Source of the DNA: Vibrio parahaemolyticus
Lineage (GTDB): Bacteria > Pseudomonadota > Gammaproteobacteria > Enterobacterales > Vibrionaceae
Reading direction: 5' to 3'
Assembly: GCF_900460535.1 (NCBI RefSeq)
Contig: NZ_UHIL01000002.1
Location: forward strand, 62,001 to 126,000
DNA: 64,000 bases
Shown: positions 46,960-55,712 of the stretch, piece by piece
Numbering within the stretch: position 1 is the first letter of the stretch
How the letters are laid out: every line of letters begins with the position of its first letter
Notes under the pieces: model-generated
What the model saw: the letters and a program-made list of their open reading frames with translations, nothing else
What the model was told of the DNA's origin: nothing
Databases searched by the model: none
Program-made: the position numbers and the translations under genes

Positions 46960-48501
46960 TCAGTTTTTCGCTCGCTTAATATGAGTCGCAGTGCGAAGAG
47001 TCTCCACGACATCTGTGGCTAATAATCCCACTTCTCCATGTTTTTCTGCATTGAGATCGGCAGCGTGGCTATGAATCATGACTCCTAATCGCGCTGCGAT
47101 AGAGATCGGTAAACCTTTGGCAAGCAGTGCGCCAATCACACCAGAAAGTACGTCACCCATTCCGCCCGTCGCCATGCCCGGATTACCTGCGAGGCACACA
47201 TACATTCTGACACCATCAAAAACCAGCGTTCCTGCACCTTTTAACACCACTACGCCACCATAGCGTTCTTGCAGTTGGCGTGCTGCGGAATATCGATCAC
47301 TTTCAATCTGTTGAGTGGTCACATTTAACAAGCGAGCGGCTTCTCCCGGATGAGGAGTGATGACGCGTTGGTTGTCACACACCAATGTGCCATCACATCG
47401 TTGACTTAACATTGCCAGAATATTTAGACCATCCGCATCCACAACTTTCGGTTTTTGTTCTTGAGATAGGTATTGATAAGCTTGATACGCCCACTCATCG
47501 TCGCCAAAACCGGGGCCAAACACCAAAACATCTGCCCAGCGAATACGCTTAGTGAGCGCGTTTTCCGTGTCTCTGAGTAAGTCCGTGGTTATGCTTTGAC
47601 TCATCACTTCTGGGCAACTGACCTGCAGAGGGATGAAACTATCTGGGTGCGTAATACTTGCTGTTAACCCTGCCCCGCTTCGAACCGCCGCAGACGCGCA
47701 CAAACGGATTGCACCAGACATACCTTGATTCCCGCCGACGCAAAGTAATTTACCGTTATCACCTTTGTGAGCGGTCGCTTTTGGTTTTGGAAGCAAACGA
47801 GGGATGACTTTATGGTCAATGCCCAGTGCGCTTTCTTCTTCTATGGAATCGAATTCCACGTTAACGCCCAAACCACAAAAGTGCAGCTCACCAATTCGGT
47901 CTCTCGCTTGAGCGGTACATAACCCTTGCTTAACGCCGATGAAGGTAACTGTATGGTCAGCTTGGATTGCGTCCCCTAAAACTGAGCCAGTGTTAGCGCA
48001 CAAGCCGGACGGGATATCGACCGCAATAACCGGGCACTGAATTTGGTTGATCTGCTCTATATAACGACGATATTCAGTTCGGACTTCACCCTTTAGCCCC
48101 GTGCCTAACATAGCGTCGATGATCACTTCCGCTTCAAGTAACGCAGTATTCCAATCATCCCAACTGCTGTTTTTACCATCAACGGTTTGCCAGTCCTGAT
48201 ACGCACGCAATGCATCGCCCTGAAGCTGCGTTACATCACCAATTTGAAAAACTTGAACATTCAGCTGAGCTTGTTTTGCAAGGGATGCAAACACGTAGCC
48301 ATCGCCGCCGTTGTTGCCTTTGCCACAAACGACAAGAACGTTTTTCGCTCTTGGGTATAAATGAAGAAATCGTTCGTAAACAGCCATGCCAGCTCGCTGC
48401 ATTAGGCTATACATAGAAACGCCTGCCATGTGGGCGGCAACCACTTCTCCGTTTTTGACTTGCTCGGCGGTGTAGAGTTTTAAGGCGAGATTAAAGTCCA
48501 T
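46960..48501 (-). CDS. nnr: Bifunctional NAD(P)H-hydrate epimerase / ADP-dependent dehydratase
   Basis: From ATG 48501 the protein has 513 residues; a GTG at 48531 lacks a ribosome site. The N-terminal YjeF_N epimerase domain has GKGNNGGDGYVFA and VDIPSGLCANTG. The C-terminal dehydratase (kinase-like) domain has FGPGFGDDEW, VVLKGAGTLV and NPGMATGGMGDVLSG. It repairs hydrated NAD(P)H. In many gamma-proteobacteria it precedes tsaE, but here it stands alone. A terminator upstream (48546-48572) separates it from the PAS gene. Confidence 0.93.
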   Translation of the reverse strand: MDFNLALKLYTAEQVKNGEVVAAHMAGVSMYSLMQRAGMAVYERFLHLYPRAKNVLVVCGKGNNGGDGYVFASLAKQAQLNVQVFQIGDVTQLQGDALRAYQDWQTVDGKNSSWDDWNTALLEAEVIIDAMLGTGLKGEVRTEYRRYIEQINQIQCPVIAVDIPSGLCANTGSVLGDAIQADHTVTFIGVKQGLCTAQARDRIGELHFCGLGVNVEFDSIEEESALGIDHKVIPRLLPKPKATAHKGDNGKLLCVGGNQGMSGAIRLCASAAVRSGAGLTASITHPDSFIPLQVSCPEVMSQSITTDLLRDTENALTKRIRWADVLVFGPGFGDDEWAYQAYQYLSQEQKPKVVDADGLNILAMLSQRCDGTLVCDNQRVITPHPGEAARLLNVTTQQIESDRYSAARQLQERYGGVVVLKGAGTLVFDGVRMYVCLAGNPGMATGGMGDVLSGVIGALLAKGLPISIAARLGVMIHSHAADLNAEKHGEVGLLATDVVETLRTATHIKRAKN

Positions 48502-48545
48502 ATTTAGGCTCTGCGCATTGGGGAAACACAATTATAAGTATACAA

Positions 48546-48572
48546 AAAAGCCAAGGTTCCCCTTGGCTTTTA
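48546..48572 (-). terminator. Terminator after the PAS-domain gene
   Basis: AAAAGCCAAGG (48546-48556) and CCTTGGCTTTT (48561-48571) form an 11-bp stem with loop TTCC. On the minus strand it is followed by TTTTTTG. It ends the REC-CheX/PAS operon before nnr. Confidence 0.9.
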
Positions 48573-48590
48573 ACGAATAAATTTCAATCG

Positions 48591-49028
48591 CTATTTATGT
48601 TGTGACATCAAGGCTTCTGCTGTCGCGTCTTGGATAGACAAAAACAGTGAGTTGATTTTTCCAGTTGGCGTTCGCATTGGGTTGAGCGTTACGTTCTGGT
48701 ACATAAACTCAGCCTGTTGCGTAACAGGGCGTACGTTGCGACAGCGGAACAAATACGGACGTTGACGCCACGTAATAAAGCTTCTGCAACCCAAGTCGTA
48801 CACGGGTTTCGTCTTCAACTTAAACCATTCCGGCGGGATTTCTGGGAAGATATCGAAGATCGAACGGCCAATTGCCTCATGCGATTGCAAACCGCTGTGG
48901 TGCGTCATAAAACCGTTCCAGACTTGAACATTGTAATCTCGATCAATCACCACCAACCCCATATCGACGTTCTGTACCATGTCGACCATCCAATGGAATT
49001 GTTCAAACTCTGCTGGCATATTCAACAT
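48591..49028 (-). CDS. Stand-alone PAS-domain protein
   Basis: A 145-residue soluble protein consisting of one PAS domain: MVDMVQNVDMGLVVIDRDYNV (in pieces: NVDMGLVVID), WNGFMTHHSGLQSHEAIGRSIFDIFPEIP, then the PAC-like end ISLFLSIQDAT-like (NSLFLSIQDATAEAL). No kinase, GGDEF or other output domain is attached. The start overlaps the stop of the upstream receiver gene as TAATG, so the two proteins are made together and may act in one signalling complex. The ligand or cofactor is unknown. Confidence 0.88.
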   Translation of the reverse strand: MLNMPAEFEQFHWMVDMVQNVDMGLVVIDRDYNVQVWNGFMTHHSGLQSHEAIGRSIFDIFPEIPPEWFKLKTKPVYDLGCRSFITWRQRPYLFRCRNVRPVTQQAEFMYQNVTLNPMRTPTGKINSLFLSIQDATAEALMSQHK

Positions 49029-50032
49029 TAGAACTCCTCCATTAGGTATGCGAGTTTGTTGTCAAGCAATGGCAGCGATTCATCAACAAACATAAACAGC
49101 AAATCACAGCGAATCGATGTGCCTTCGATGTTGTAGCTCACTTCAAACGTCATTGTGCGTTTGAATGCGCCCGTTGTGGACTCAATAATGGAATCAATCG
49201 AAATGTGCTGACCAAGCAATACCGGCAGACTTTGGAAGAAGCGCACTTCTGATTGCTCGCCTAAACCATTTAGGAACGAGCCAACCAAGATGTTAGAGAT
49301 ATCCATCAACAGCTCGAGTTCTTCAAGCTCTTCACTGTCGGCTGGCACTTTCATCAGCTTTTTCAGATCCGATACGCTAGAGTCACTCAAAATGACCAAT
49401 GCTTCCCCGGCAATGCCTTCGCCACAAAAACCCTGACAAACGCCTGAGACGTTATCGTGCGATGCCAAGTCACGCAGCGCCATGTGAAGCTCGCTCACTT
49501 CAAAGATATTCACGTTTGGTAAAGGCAGTTGAACAAATACGTCAAAATGGCGAGCTAACGCGTCGGCAGCTCGGCCGATAGAAACGTTCGCCACTTCCAT
49601 GTAAATATCGCGTCGGCGGAGAATTGGCAGCTCAATCACGCTTGGTGTGATGATAAGCGGTCGAGGCTCTGGCTCAATCAGCTCTTTGAGGGCGTTTTTT
49701 AGCTCATCCTTTGCGATGGGCTTTTGAATAAATGCTTTGGCACCTAACGCGAAAACGCGCTCTTTGGCTTTGGGTTGAATGTCCCCCGACACAACCACAA
49801 CTGGCGTTTTATTTCCTAAACGCTGCATGTTTTCTAAGGTTTCAAAACCGTCCATTTCTGGCATGGTGAGGTCAAGAAACATCAGTTTAAATTCTTTTTG
49901 CGCTAATTCTTCAAGCGCATTTTTTCCGTGGATAGCAAACGTAATATCCGGATTCAATGTTGCTGGCAGTGATCTAGCCATCTGCTTGCGTGCTAACGCT
50001 GAATCATCACAGATGAGTACAGGAAAAGACAT
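49028..50032 (-). CDS. Response regulator with CheC/CheX-type phosphatase domain
   Basis: A 334-residue protein. Residues 1-120 form a receiver domain with DDSALARKQM, phospho-acceptor Asp in MFLDLTMPEMDG and Lys in IQKPIAK. The C-terminal part (about 145-334) resembles CheC/CheX: the segment LLMDISNILVGSFLNGLGEQ carries the acidic residue and Asn spaced as in the phosphatase helix. It may dephosphorylate CheY-like regulators under control of its own receiver. AAGGTGA precedes the ATG. It overlaps the PAS gene by one base. Confidence 0.85.
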   Translation of the reverse strand: MSFPVLICDDSALARKQMARSLPATLNPDITFAIHGKNALEELAQKEFKLMFLDLTMPEMDGFETLENMQRLGNKTPVVVVSGDIQPKAKERVFALGAKAFIQKPIAKDELKNALKELIEPEPRPLIITPSVIELPILRRRDIYMEVANVSIGRAADALARHFDVFVQLPLPNVNIFEVSELHMALRDLASHDNVSGVCQGFCGEGIAGEALVILSDSSVSDLKKLMKVPADSEELEELELLMDISNILVGSFLNGLGEQSEVRFFQSLPVLLGQHISIDSIIESTTGAFKRTMTFEVSYNIEGTSIRCDLLFMFVDESLPLLDNKLAYLMEEF

Positions 50033-50334
50033 TCAATCACCTTTTTATATTCAACAATCTGCGCTGGAGTCTACCAGATTGTTACCGCATATAGTACGAG
50101 AAAACTGACGAGGAATTTGTATTTTTTGTTTATGCAGTAAGCATACGCAAGATCAATAGATGAGTGAACCTAGCCAACAAGAAACAACGCATTTCACTGT
50201 CGATTTAGTGACATCGAACAAAGCCTACTGACCATTCTCAGCCCTTGATACGCATAGGGTTGCGTTTATCTAAGCTCCAGAAAGCCGAGAAAAAGTTCGT
50301 TACTTGCTAAAGTGAAGAAAGGAAAGAGGAAACA
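50033..50334. other. Intergenic region upstream of the receiver gene
   Basis: About 300 bp between the receiver gene and the terminator of the aldo/keto reductase gene. It must contain the promoter of the receiver/PAS operon. A 23-codon frame starting at ATG 50160 has no ribosome site and no recognisable product. No palindromic operator is evident. Confidence 0.35.
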
Positions 50335-50362
50335 TCAAAAAAGGCATCTAATAAGATGCCTT
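50335..50362 (-). terminator. Terminator of the aldo/keto reductase gene
   Basis: AAGGCATCT (50341-50349) and AGATGCCTT (50354-50362) form a 9-bp stem with loop AATA. The minus strand then continues as TTTTGATG. Confidence 0.88.
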
Positions 50363-50390
50363 AAGTAAAATCACGATGCTAATGCGCTTT

Positions 50391-51299
50391 CTATGGCACA
50401 CCGTGACCTTTCGAAGCAACCCAAACTCGATACCATTGCTCGCGAGTCAATTCGATATTCAGCGCATTCACGGCCGTTTGCACACGCTCAATTTTCCCTG
50501 AACCAATGATTGGAATTGGCTTAGATGGCAAGCGACGTACCCAAGCGTAAATAACTTGGTCAATGCTGGTCGCACCCACTTCTTCACGAATCGCTTCTAG
50601 CTCGTTACGAACGCGAATCGCTTGCTCGCTTTCCCCACTGAAGATTGAGCCGCCACCTAAACAAGACCAAGCCATTGGACGCGTGCGCAACATTTGCATT
50701 TGGTCCAGCGTTCCATCGTGCGCAACCTCAAAATTAAGCGGGTTGATTTCCACTTGGTTAGTCACAAGAGGTTTACCAAGGCGCGATTGCAGCAATTCGA
50801 ACTGATGCGGCGTAAAGTTAGACACACCAAAGTGCTTCACTTTACCTACTTTGTGCAGCTCCGTGAATGCTTCCGCAACTTCATCAGCATCCATCAATAC
50901 ATCTGGACGATGGATCAATAGCACATCGATTTCATCCACATTTAAGCGCTCAAGTGAGTTGTTCACTGATTGGTAAATGTGTGCCGAACTTGTGTCGTAG
51001 TGATTAATTTTGCGTTCAGGTGTTTTGTCACCACACAAATTAATGTCACATTTGGTCACGATCTGGATTTGGTCACGTACTCTTTTATCCAAAGCTAACG
51101 CTTCACCAAACAACGCTTCACATTCGTAGTTACCGTAAATGTCTGCGTGATCGACCGTAGTGATCCCTAACTCAATATGTTGCTTAAGAAATGACAAACG
51201 CTCTTGAGCCGTCATTCCCCAATCTGCCGCACGCCAATATCCTTGAACTAGCTCTGAAAATTCAGGGCCATTTGGTGCAGTCACAACTTTTGCAACCAT
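50391..51299 (-). CDS. Aldo/keto reductase (YdhF-like)
   Basis: A 302-residue NADPH-dependent aldo/keto reductase. The catalytic tetrad is visible: Asp and Tyr in DHADIYGNYECE, Lys in VTKCDI, His in LIHRPD. The NADP-binding C-terminal segment PIPIIGSGKIERV is present. It resembles E. coli YdhF, whose physiological substrate is unknown. AAGGAGAAAACCC precedes the ATG. It is divergent from an HTH protein gene. Confidence 0.92.
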   Translation of the reverse strand: MVAKVVTAPNGPEFSELVQGYWRAADWGMTAQERLSFLKQHIELGITTVDHADIYGNYECEALFGEALALDKRVRDQIQIVTKCDINLCGDKTPERKINHYDTSSAHIYQSVNNSLERLNVDEIDVLLIHRPDVLMDADEVAEAFTELHKVGKVKHFGVSNFTPHQFELLQSRLGKPLVTNQVEINPLNFEVAHDGTLDQMQMLRTRPMAWSCLGGGSIFSGESEQAIRVRNELEAIREEVGATSIDQVIYAWVRRLPSKPIPIIGSGKIERVQTAVNALNIELTREQWYRVWVASKGHGVP

Positions 51300-51394
51300 G
51301 GGTTTTCTCCTTCAATTGAACTGCATTCATCCTAGTCTTGTTTTCACGTCGTCTCAACGGGTAAACTTTCGCAATTCGAACTGGAGTACGAAAT

Positions 51395-51802
51395 ATGTCT
51401 TTTGCCCAACGTTTAGCCACTTTGATTGGCGAAGAAAGCATCAGCGGATTTGCTCGACGCGTTGATGTGTCGGAAGCGCTCATCCGAAAGTACCTAAAAG
51501 GCAGCGAACCTAGCCTAACCAAAGCCAATCAGATTGCGATGCGGGCAAACTGCTCTCTTGAATGGTTAGCGACGGGTTGCGGTTATCTCTACCGTCGAGC
51601 TGAAGTGGTGGATATGGATGCCTATAAGTTGGCTTTCCAACACGTGATGAATGATGAGCTGACAGAAGATAAAGAAGAGCTTCATCGAAAGCTCATTGCA
51701 GGGTACCAATACCTGCGCGCACATAAAAAGGCAGACGGATTTTTAGATGAATCCGCCATGGCGACATTTCTTGCTTTGCATAAAGAGACTAAAGCCGAGT
51801 AA
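51395..51802 (+). CDS. Small HTH (Cro/CI-type) DNA-binding protein
   Basis: A 135-residue protein. Residues about 4-60 form a lambda-repressor-like HTH domain: FAQRLATLIGEESISGFARRVDVSEALIRKYLKG (in pieces: GFARRVDVS, ALIRKYLKGSEPS) followed by NCSLEWLATGCG, a signature seen in phage-type repressors and their bacterial relatives. The rest is helical with no peptidase domain. GGAGTACGAAAT precedes the ATG. It may regulate the divergent aldo/keto reductase gene. No prophage is nearby. Confidence 0.8.
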   Translation: MSFAQRLATLIGEESISGFARRVDVSEALIRKYLKGSEPSLTKANQIAMRANCSLEWLATGCGYLYRRAEVVDMDAYKLAFQHVMNDELTEDKEELHRKLIAGYQYLRAHKKADGFLDESAMATFLALHKETKAE

Positions 51803-52367
51803 GTCGCAACTCGATCATTTCGCCATCACTGCGTAAAGTAATGACTACGTGCGGTGATGGCTCTGTAAACTCATCTGCTTTTACCCAAACCATCGACCTC
51901 TCAATCTCTGGCGGGTAGCGATTTATCAGCAACACCACTTCTTTGTCGACCTCTCCTGCAGATTTGTTTTTCATCGACGCTGCGACATCGTATCGCTCGT
52001 TGCCGATTGCTAAGCTTCGCATCACCAAACCATCTTTTCTTAGATTAAGAATGAGCTCACTCAGCGTTTGTCTCTGGTACTCGGTTAAAAAGGAGAATTG
52101 CGCTTTCTTTTCTTCGAATACCACCTCGCCGTATAGCGTCTGCTGATAGTAGGAAAACTCATCTAAACAGAAAGAACGGCCGAGATTTTCTGTCTCGCCA
52201 ATCTGCACATCACACGGATACCAGTTCCCATCATATTGAATCTGTTCACTCAGTTTCTGGTACGGCGTAGAAGACAAGACTTCTTGCCACCAGCGCTGCG
52301 AAGCCAATGAAGAAAAGGATGCCGCGACACAGCAGAAAAATAGCAAAGTTCGAGAAGCAAATCGCAT
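51789..52367 (-). CDS. Exported protein of unknown function
   Basis: From ATG 52367 the protein has 192 residues and a clear signal peptide (MRFASRTLLFFCCVAAS, cleavage near SLA); a TTG start at 52427 would bury it. The mature protein contains a Cys pair (WYPCDV and RSFCLD) that could form a disulfide, and a mixed alpha/beta composition. I do not recognise a family. It overlaps the convergent HTH gene by 14 bp at the 3' end. No ribosome binding site is obvious. Confidence 0.7.
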   Translation of the reverse strand: MRFASRTLLFFCCVAASFSSLASQRWWQEVLSSTPYQKLSEQIQYDGNWYPCDVQIGETENLGRSFCLDEFSYYQQTLYGEVVFEEKKAQFSFLTEYQRQTLSELILNLRKDGLVMRSLAIGNERYDVAASMKNKSAGEVDKEVVLLINRYPPEIERSMVWVKADEFTEPSPHVVITLRSDGEMIELRLTRL

Positions 52368-52870
52368 GGTGTGTTTAAAGTGAAAAACGTAAAACAACGA
52401 CCTTAACGCTAGGCTTAGATTTATCAAAGAGAATATTTTAGAGGCGAGTACGAAAATGTTATCTAGCAGACATTAAGAAGGCGCACTCTTGCGTGCGCCT
52501 CTACCTCGTTACTCAATCGTGAGTTTGCGAATCGATGATGTCTATTGATGCATCCCGAACATAAAACGAGGACTTACTGTAGGGTTTGAATCCATCCAAA
52601 TTGTGTGTAAAACCTCACATCCCTCCTTCTGAAGCAGTCATGTTGCTTTACACTTAAAGCATGGTTCATTTTGCTCAGAAAACAAGTTTTTTTATATCAA
52701 AAAACCGCCAAATATGAGAGCAATAGCACAATCCTAAATAATGGTTGTCGTCGAGATTCTTCGAACACTCAATAGTGGAAAGCTAAATTGCATCTTTACT
52801 GATTAGGTCTAGACTCTCCGAAGCGTATACTTTCGTTCTTCCTTTCCACAAGCTTCAGGAGAATTTGTTA
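52368..52870. other. Long intergenic region upstream of clcA
   Basis: About 500 bp between divergent genes. A strong hairpin (AGGCGCAC 52479-52486 / GTGCGCCT 52493-52500, loop TCTTGC) has no T tract. The remainder is AT-rich and contains no convincing gene; a small RNA cannot be excluded. The promoter of clcA should lie in the last 100 bp. Confidence 0.4.
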
Positions 52871-54274
52871 ATGACCAAACGAGAGAGAATTGTGAAATCT
52901 GTGTTAGCGCACGTACCGAAAGATGCGATTAACCAGTTTGTCTCTCGAGGGTCCACACCATTTTCTGTCCTGATTATGGCCGCCATCGTCGGCACGTTAG
53001 CTGGTTTCGTCGGTACTTACTTCGAACTTGCGGTTCATTTTGTTTCTGAAACCCGCACCGAATGGCTGAGAAGCGAAATCGGTAGCGTACTTCCTCTTTG
53101 GCTTGCTGCGGTGCTGATCAGCGCGTTGCTTGCTTTTATTGGCTACTTTCTTGTTCACCGCTTTGCCCCAGAGGCGGCGGGCTCAGGTATCCCTGAAATT
53201 GAAGGCGCGATGGACAACATTCGTCCTGTGCGTTGGTGGCGAGTCCTGCCAGTAAAATTCTTCGGCGGCATGGGCGCACTTGGCTCTGGTATGGTGCTTG
53301 GTCGTGAAGGCCCAACGGTGCAAATGGGCGGTGCTGTCGGTCGAATGGTGACCGATATTTTCCGCGTTAAAGATGACGATACTCGCCATTCCCTGCTCGC
53401 TTCTGGTGCTGCTGGCGGATTGGCTGCGGCCTTTAATGCACCGCTTGCGGGGATCATGTTCGTAGTTGAGGAAATGCGACCTCAGTTTCGCTACTCGCTC
53501 ATCTCGATTCGTGCCGTGATCATTTCTGCCATTATGGCGAACATTGTGTTCCGCGCCATCAATGGTCAAGACGCCGTAATCACCATGCCGCAATATCAAT
53601 CCCCAGCGCTTCAAACATTATGGTTGTTCCTATTACTTGGCGCACTGTTTGGCGTGTTTGGCGTGATCTTCAACAAACTGATTACAGTGGCGCAAGACAG
53701 CTTTGTTGCTATTCATAAAAACGACCGTAAACGTTACCTGATCACGGGCTCTATTTTGGGCGGCGTATTTGGCCTGCTGTTGCTTTACGTACCTCAATTA
53801 ACGGGCGGGGGTATTGCACTTATTCCCGATGTCACAACAGGTAACTACTCGATCTCTATTTTAGTGCTGCTGTTTATTGGTCGCGTGGTCACAACTTTGC
53901 TTTGCTTTGGCTCTGGCGCACCAGGCGGTATTTTCGCGCCAATGCTCGCGCTGGGCACACTATTTGGATACGCATTTGGCGCAAGCGCAGATGTTCTATT
54001 GCCAACGCTTGATATAGAACCTGGCGTCTTTGCGATTGCAGGAATGGGAGCGCTGTTCGCTGCGACAGTTCGCGCGCCTATCACTGGTATTTTGTTGGTG
54101 ATCGAAATGACCAACAACTACTATCTGATTCTTCCGCTAATCATTACCTGTCTAGGAGCGGTGATTGTCGCGCAGTTGCTTGGTGGACAACCTATTTACA
54201 GCCAGTTACTGCATCGTACGCTTAAAAATGACAAGCTACGTCAACAAGATCTCCCTGAAAATCAGGCCTCCTAG
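52871..54274 (+). CDS. clcA: H+/Cl- exchange transporter
   Basis: ATG 52871 follows AGGAGAATTTGTTA and gives 467 residues. ClC selectivity motifs are intact: [20 protein letters not shown] with the gating glutamate, and [11 protein letters not shown]. The proton-path glutamate is in [10 protein letters not shown], which marks it as an exchanger rather than a channel. The conserved Tyr region lies near [10 protein letters not shown]. It exchanges two chloride ions for one proton, supporting extreme acid resistance. A terminator-like hairpin follows. Confidence 0.95.
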   Translation: MTKRERIVKSVLAHVPKDAINQFVSRGSTPFSVLIMAAIVGTLAGFVGTYFELAVHFVSETRTEWLRSEIGSVLPLWLAAVLISALLAFIGYFLVHRFAPEAAGSGIPEIEGAMDNIRPVRWWRVLPVKFFGGMGALGSGMVLGREGPTVQMGGAVGRMVTDIFRVKDDDTRHSLLASGAAGGLAAAFNAPLAGIMFVVEEMRPQFRYSLISIRAVIISAIMANIVFRAINGQDAVITMPQYQSPALQTLWLFLLLGALFGVFGVIFNKLITVAQDSFVAIHKNDRKRYLITGSILGGVFGLLLLYVPQLTGGGIALIPDVTTGNYSISILVLLFIGRVVTTLLCFGSGAPGGIFAPMLALGTLFGYAFGASADVLLPTLDIEPGVFAIAGMGALFAATVRAPITGILLVIEMTNNYYLILPLIITCLGAVIVAQLLGGQPIYSQLLHRTLKNDKLRQQDLPENQAS

Positions 54275-54291
54275 GCAACTTAAAGCACTCC

Positions 54292-54332
54292 GGCTCCAAA
54301 CCTACTTGTAAGTATCACGAATGTTTGGAGCC
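54292..54332 (+). terminator. Probable terminator of clcA
   Basis: GGCTCCAAAC (54292-54301) and GTTTGGAGCC (54323-54332) form a perfect 10-bp stem with a 21-base loop. Only a weak T-rich stretch follows. Confidence 0.55.
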
Positions 54333-54699
54333 TGCATTTCTATAATTTTGCAACGGTTCGCAAATATTCGATACCAAACTCACAAAATTCTCATTCTCTG
54401 ATATTTACCCATCATGTTTAGGCGTCATCGCCTGTTAAACTTGTTAATATTCGCGCCATAAAATAGAGCAATTGTTCCACTCAAATCCGCCCATTACAGG
54501 CCAAAATAAGTCAACAATTGCGTAAAACATGCGTTGAAAATTTGCGTTTCGCAATGCAAGGCAGCAGCAGACTAAGATGAAGAGAATCAACGATCTGATT
54601 CCACGCCGTTCGCGATTTTCACACGCAAAACAGCCAAAGATAATTTGGTTTTAAACATCACTTTTCGTTTCATTCGGGCAAAATCAATTCGGAGTAGAT
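54333..54699. other. Intergenic region before the TehA-family gene
   Basis: About 370 bp, AT-rich, with no gene that I can support. It must hold the promoter of the transporter gene. A minus-strand frame (54587-54862) is an antisense shadow of the transporter start. Confidence 0.35.
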
Positions 54700-55665
54700 T
54701 TGAACTGGAAAAGACTTGTGCAGTTTTATAGTGTCCCACCTTCTCAAGCGGCGCTGGCACTGGGTATGATCGGGCTTGGCCAAGCGTGGGCGCTCTATGT
54801 TCCCGATATTGGTACGCCAATTCGTCCTTTTCTGGCTTCATTTGGCGCGTTATTGCTCGCACCCGTTCTGATTAAGTACGCCACCAATCCTCGCCTATTT
54901 ATGGCGGATATTAAGCACCCGTTAAGTGGTAGTTTAATGGCACCAATGAGCATGGCATTATTGATCCTGACCGATTATCTCGCGTCGGTTGCACCACTCA
55001 TTGCCTATCCCCTTTGGTGTTTAGCTGTACTGCTTCATTTTACAATGATGGTGCTGTTTTTTGGCTTCCAGCTCATGAACTTCAAAATGTCGAACATCGT
55101 CCCGAGCTGGTTCCTCTACCCTGTTGGATTAATCAGTAGCTCATTGGCTGGTTCGCAATTCGGTCATAATCTATTTTCCGAAACCCTCGCGATCATGTGT
55201 ATCGGCATTTACTTCTTTATGCTACCACTGGTGTTGTATCGCTTGGTGTTTTTTGGCTCACTGCCAAGACGAGCAAGACCAACGCTTGCGATTATGGCCG
55301 CGCCCGTTAACTTGTCACTGGCAGCTTATTTAGTGAATTTTCCCCAACCCGACCCTATTCTGACGGGCGCATTGGCGGGGATCGCGATCACAATGACGCT
55401 ATTGATCTACTTATGTTATTTCCGCTTACTTCGATTGAAGTTCCAACCGTCGATCGCAGCGGTGACTTTTCCTTCAGTCATCAGCGCCATTGCGATGCAC
55501 CGATTAACCTCTTTTTTCGCACAATCTCATCCTCAATGGCATTGGTTACACGATTTCGGCTTTTTAGAACTCAGTATCGCGACCGTATTGGTCGTTTGGG
55601 TATCGGCAGGTTATGTGAAAATGTACTGGCCAGAAATTGTAAGAACCCCGACCAAACAAGCATAA
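54700..55665 (+). CDS. TehA/Mae1-family (TDT) membrane transporter
   Basis: TTG start with GGAG five bases upstream; 321 residues. About ten hydrophobic helices and the N-terminal FYSVPPSQAALALGMIGLG fit the tellurite-resistance/dicarboxylate transporter family (SLAC1 fold). Members move small anions, or dicarboxylates in fungi. The substrate is not evident, and no tehB lies next to it. It is monocistronic, followed by a bidirectional terminator and the convergent NRAMP-like gene. Confidence 0.85.
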   Translation: MNWKRLVQFYSVPPSQAALALGMIGLGQAWALYVPDIGTPIRPFLASFGALLLAPVLIKYATNPRLFMADIKHPLSGSLMAPMSMALLILTDYLASVAPLIAYPLWCLAVLLHFTMMVLFFGFQLMNFKMSNIVPSWFLYPVGLISSSLAGSQFGHNLFSETLAIMCIGIYFFMLPLVLYRLVFFGSLPRRARPTLAIMAAPVNLSLAAYLVNFPQPDPILTGALAGIAITMTLLIYLCYFRLLRLKFQPSIAAVTFPSVISAIAMHRLTSFFAQSHPQWHWLHDFGFLELSIATVLVVWVSAGYVKMYWPEIVRTPTKQA

Positions 55666-55694
55666 AAAACGGCCTCATTAAGAGGCCGTTTTTT
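55664..55694. terminator. Bidirectional terminator between two convergent transporter genes
   Basis: A near-perfect hairpin with AACGGCCTC and GAGGCCGTT arms, flanked by six A on one side and six T on the other, serves both the TehA-family gene and the NRAMP-like gene. Confidence 0.9.
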
Positions 55695-55712
55695 ATCACT
55701 ATCAACAAAGTA

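Noticed and set aside
50160..50231. 23-codon frame ATG AGT GAA ... TGA
   Set aside because: No ribosome binding site and no downstream gene to act as a leader peptide for.
51395..51802. Prophage remnant suggested by the CI/Cro-like HTH protein
   Set aside because: No integrase, attachment repeat, structural or lysis gene nearby; flanks are ordinary chromosomal genes.
53183..53614. 143-codon minus-strand frame
   Set aside because: Antisense shadow of clcA, which has intact ClC selectivity motifs.
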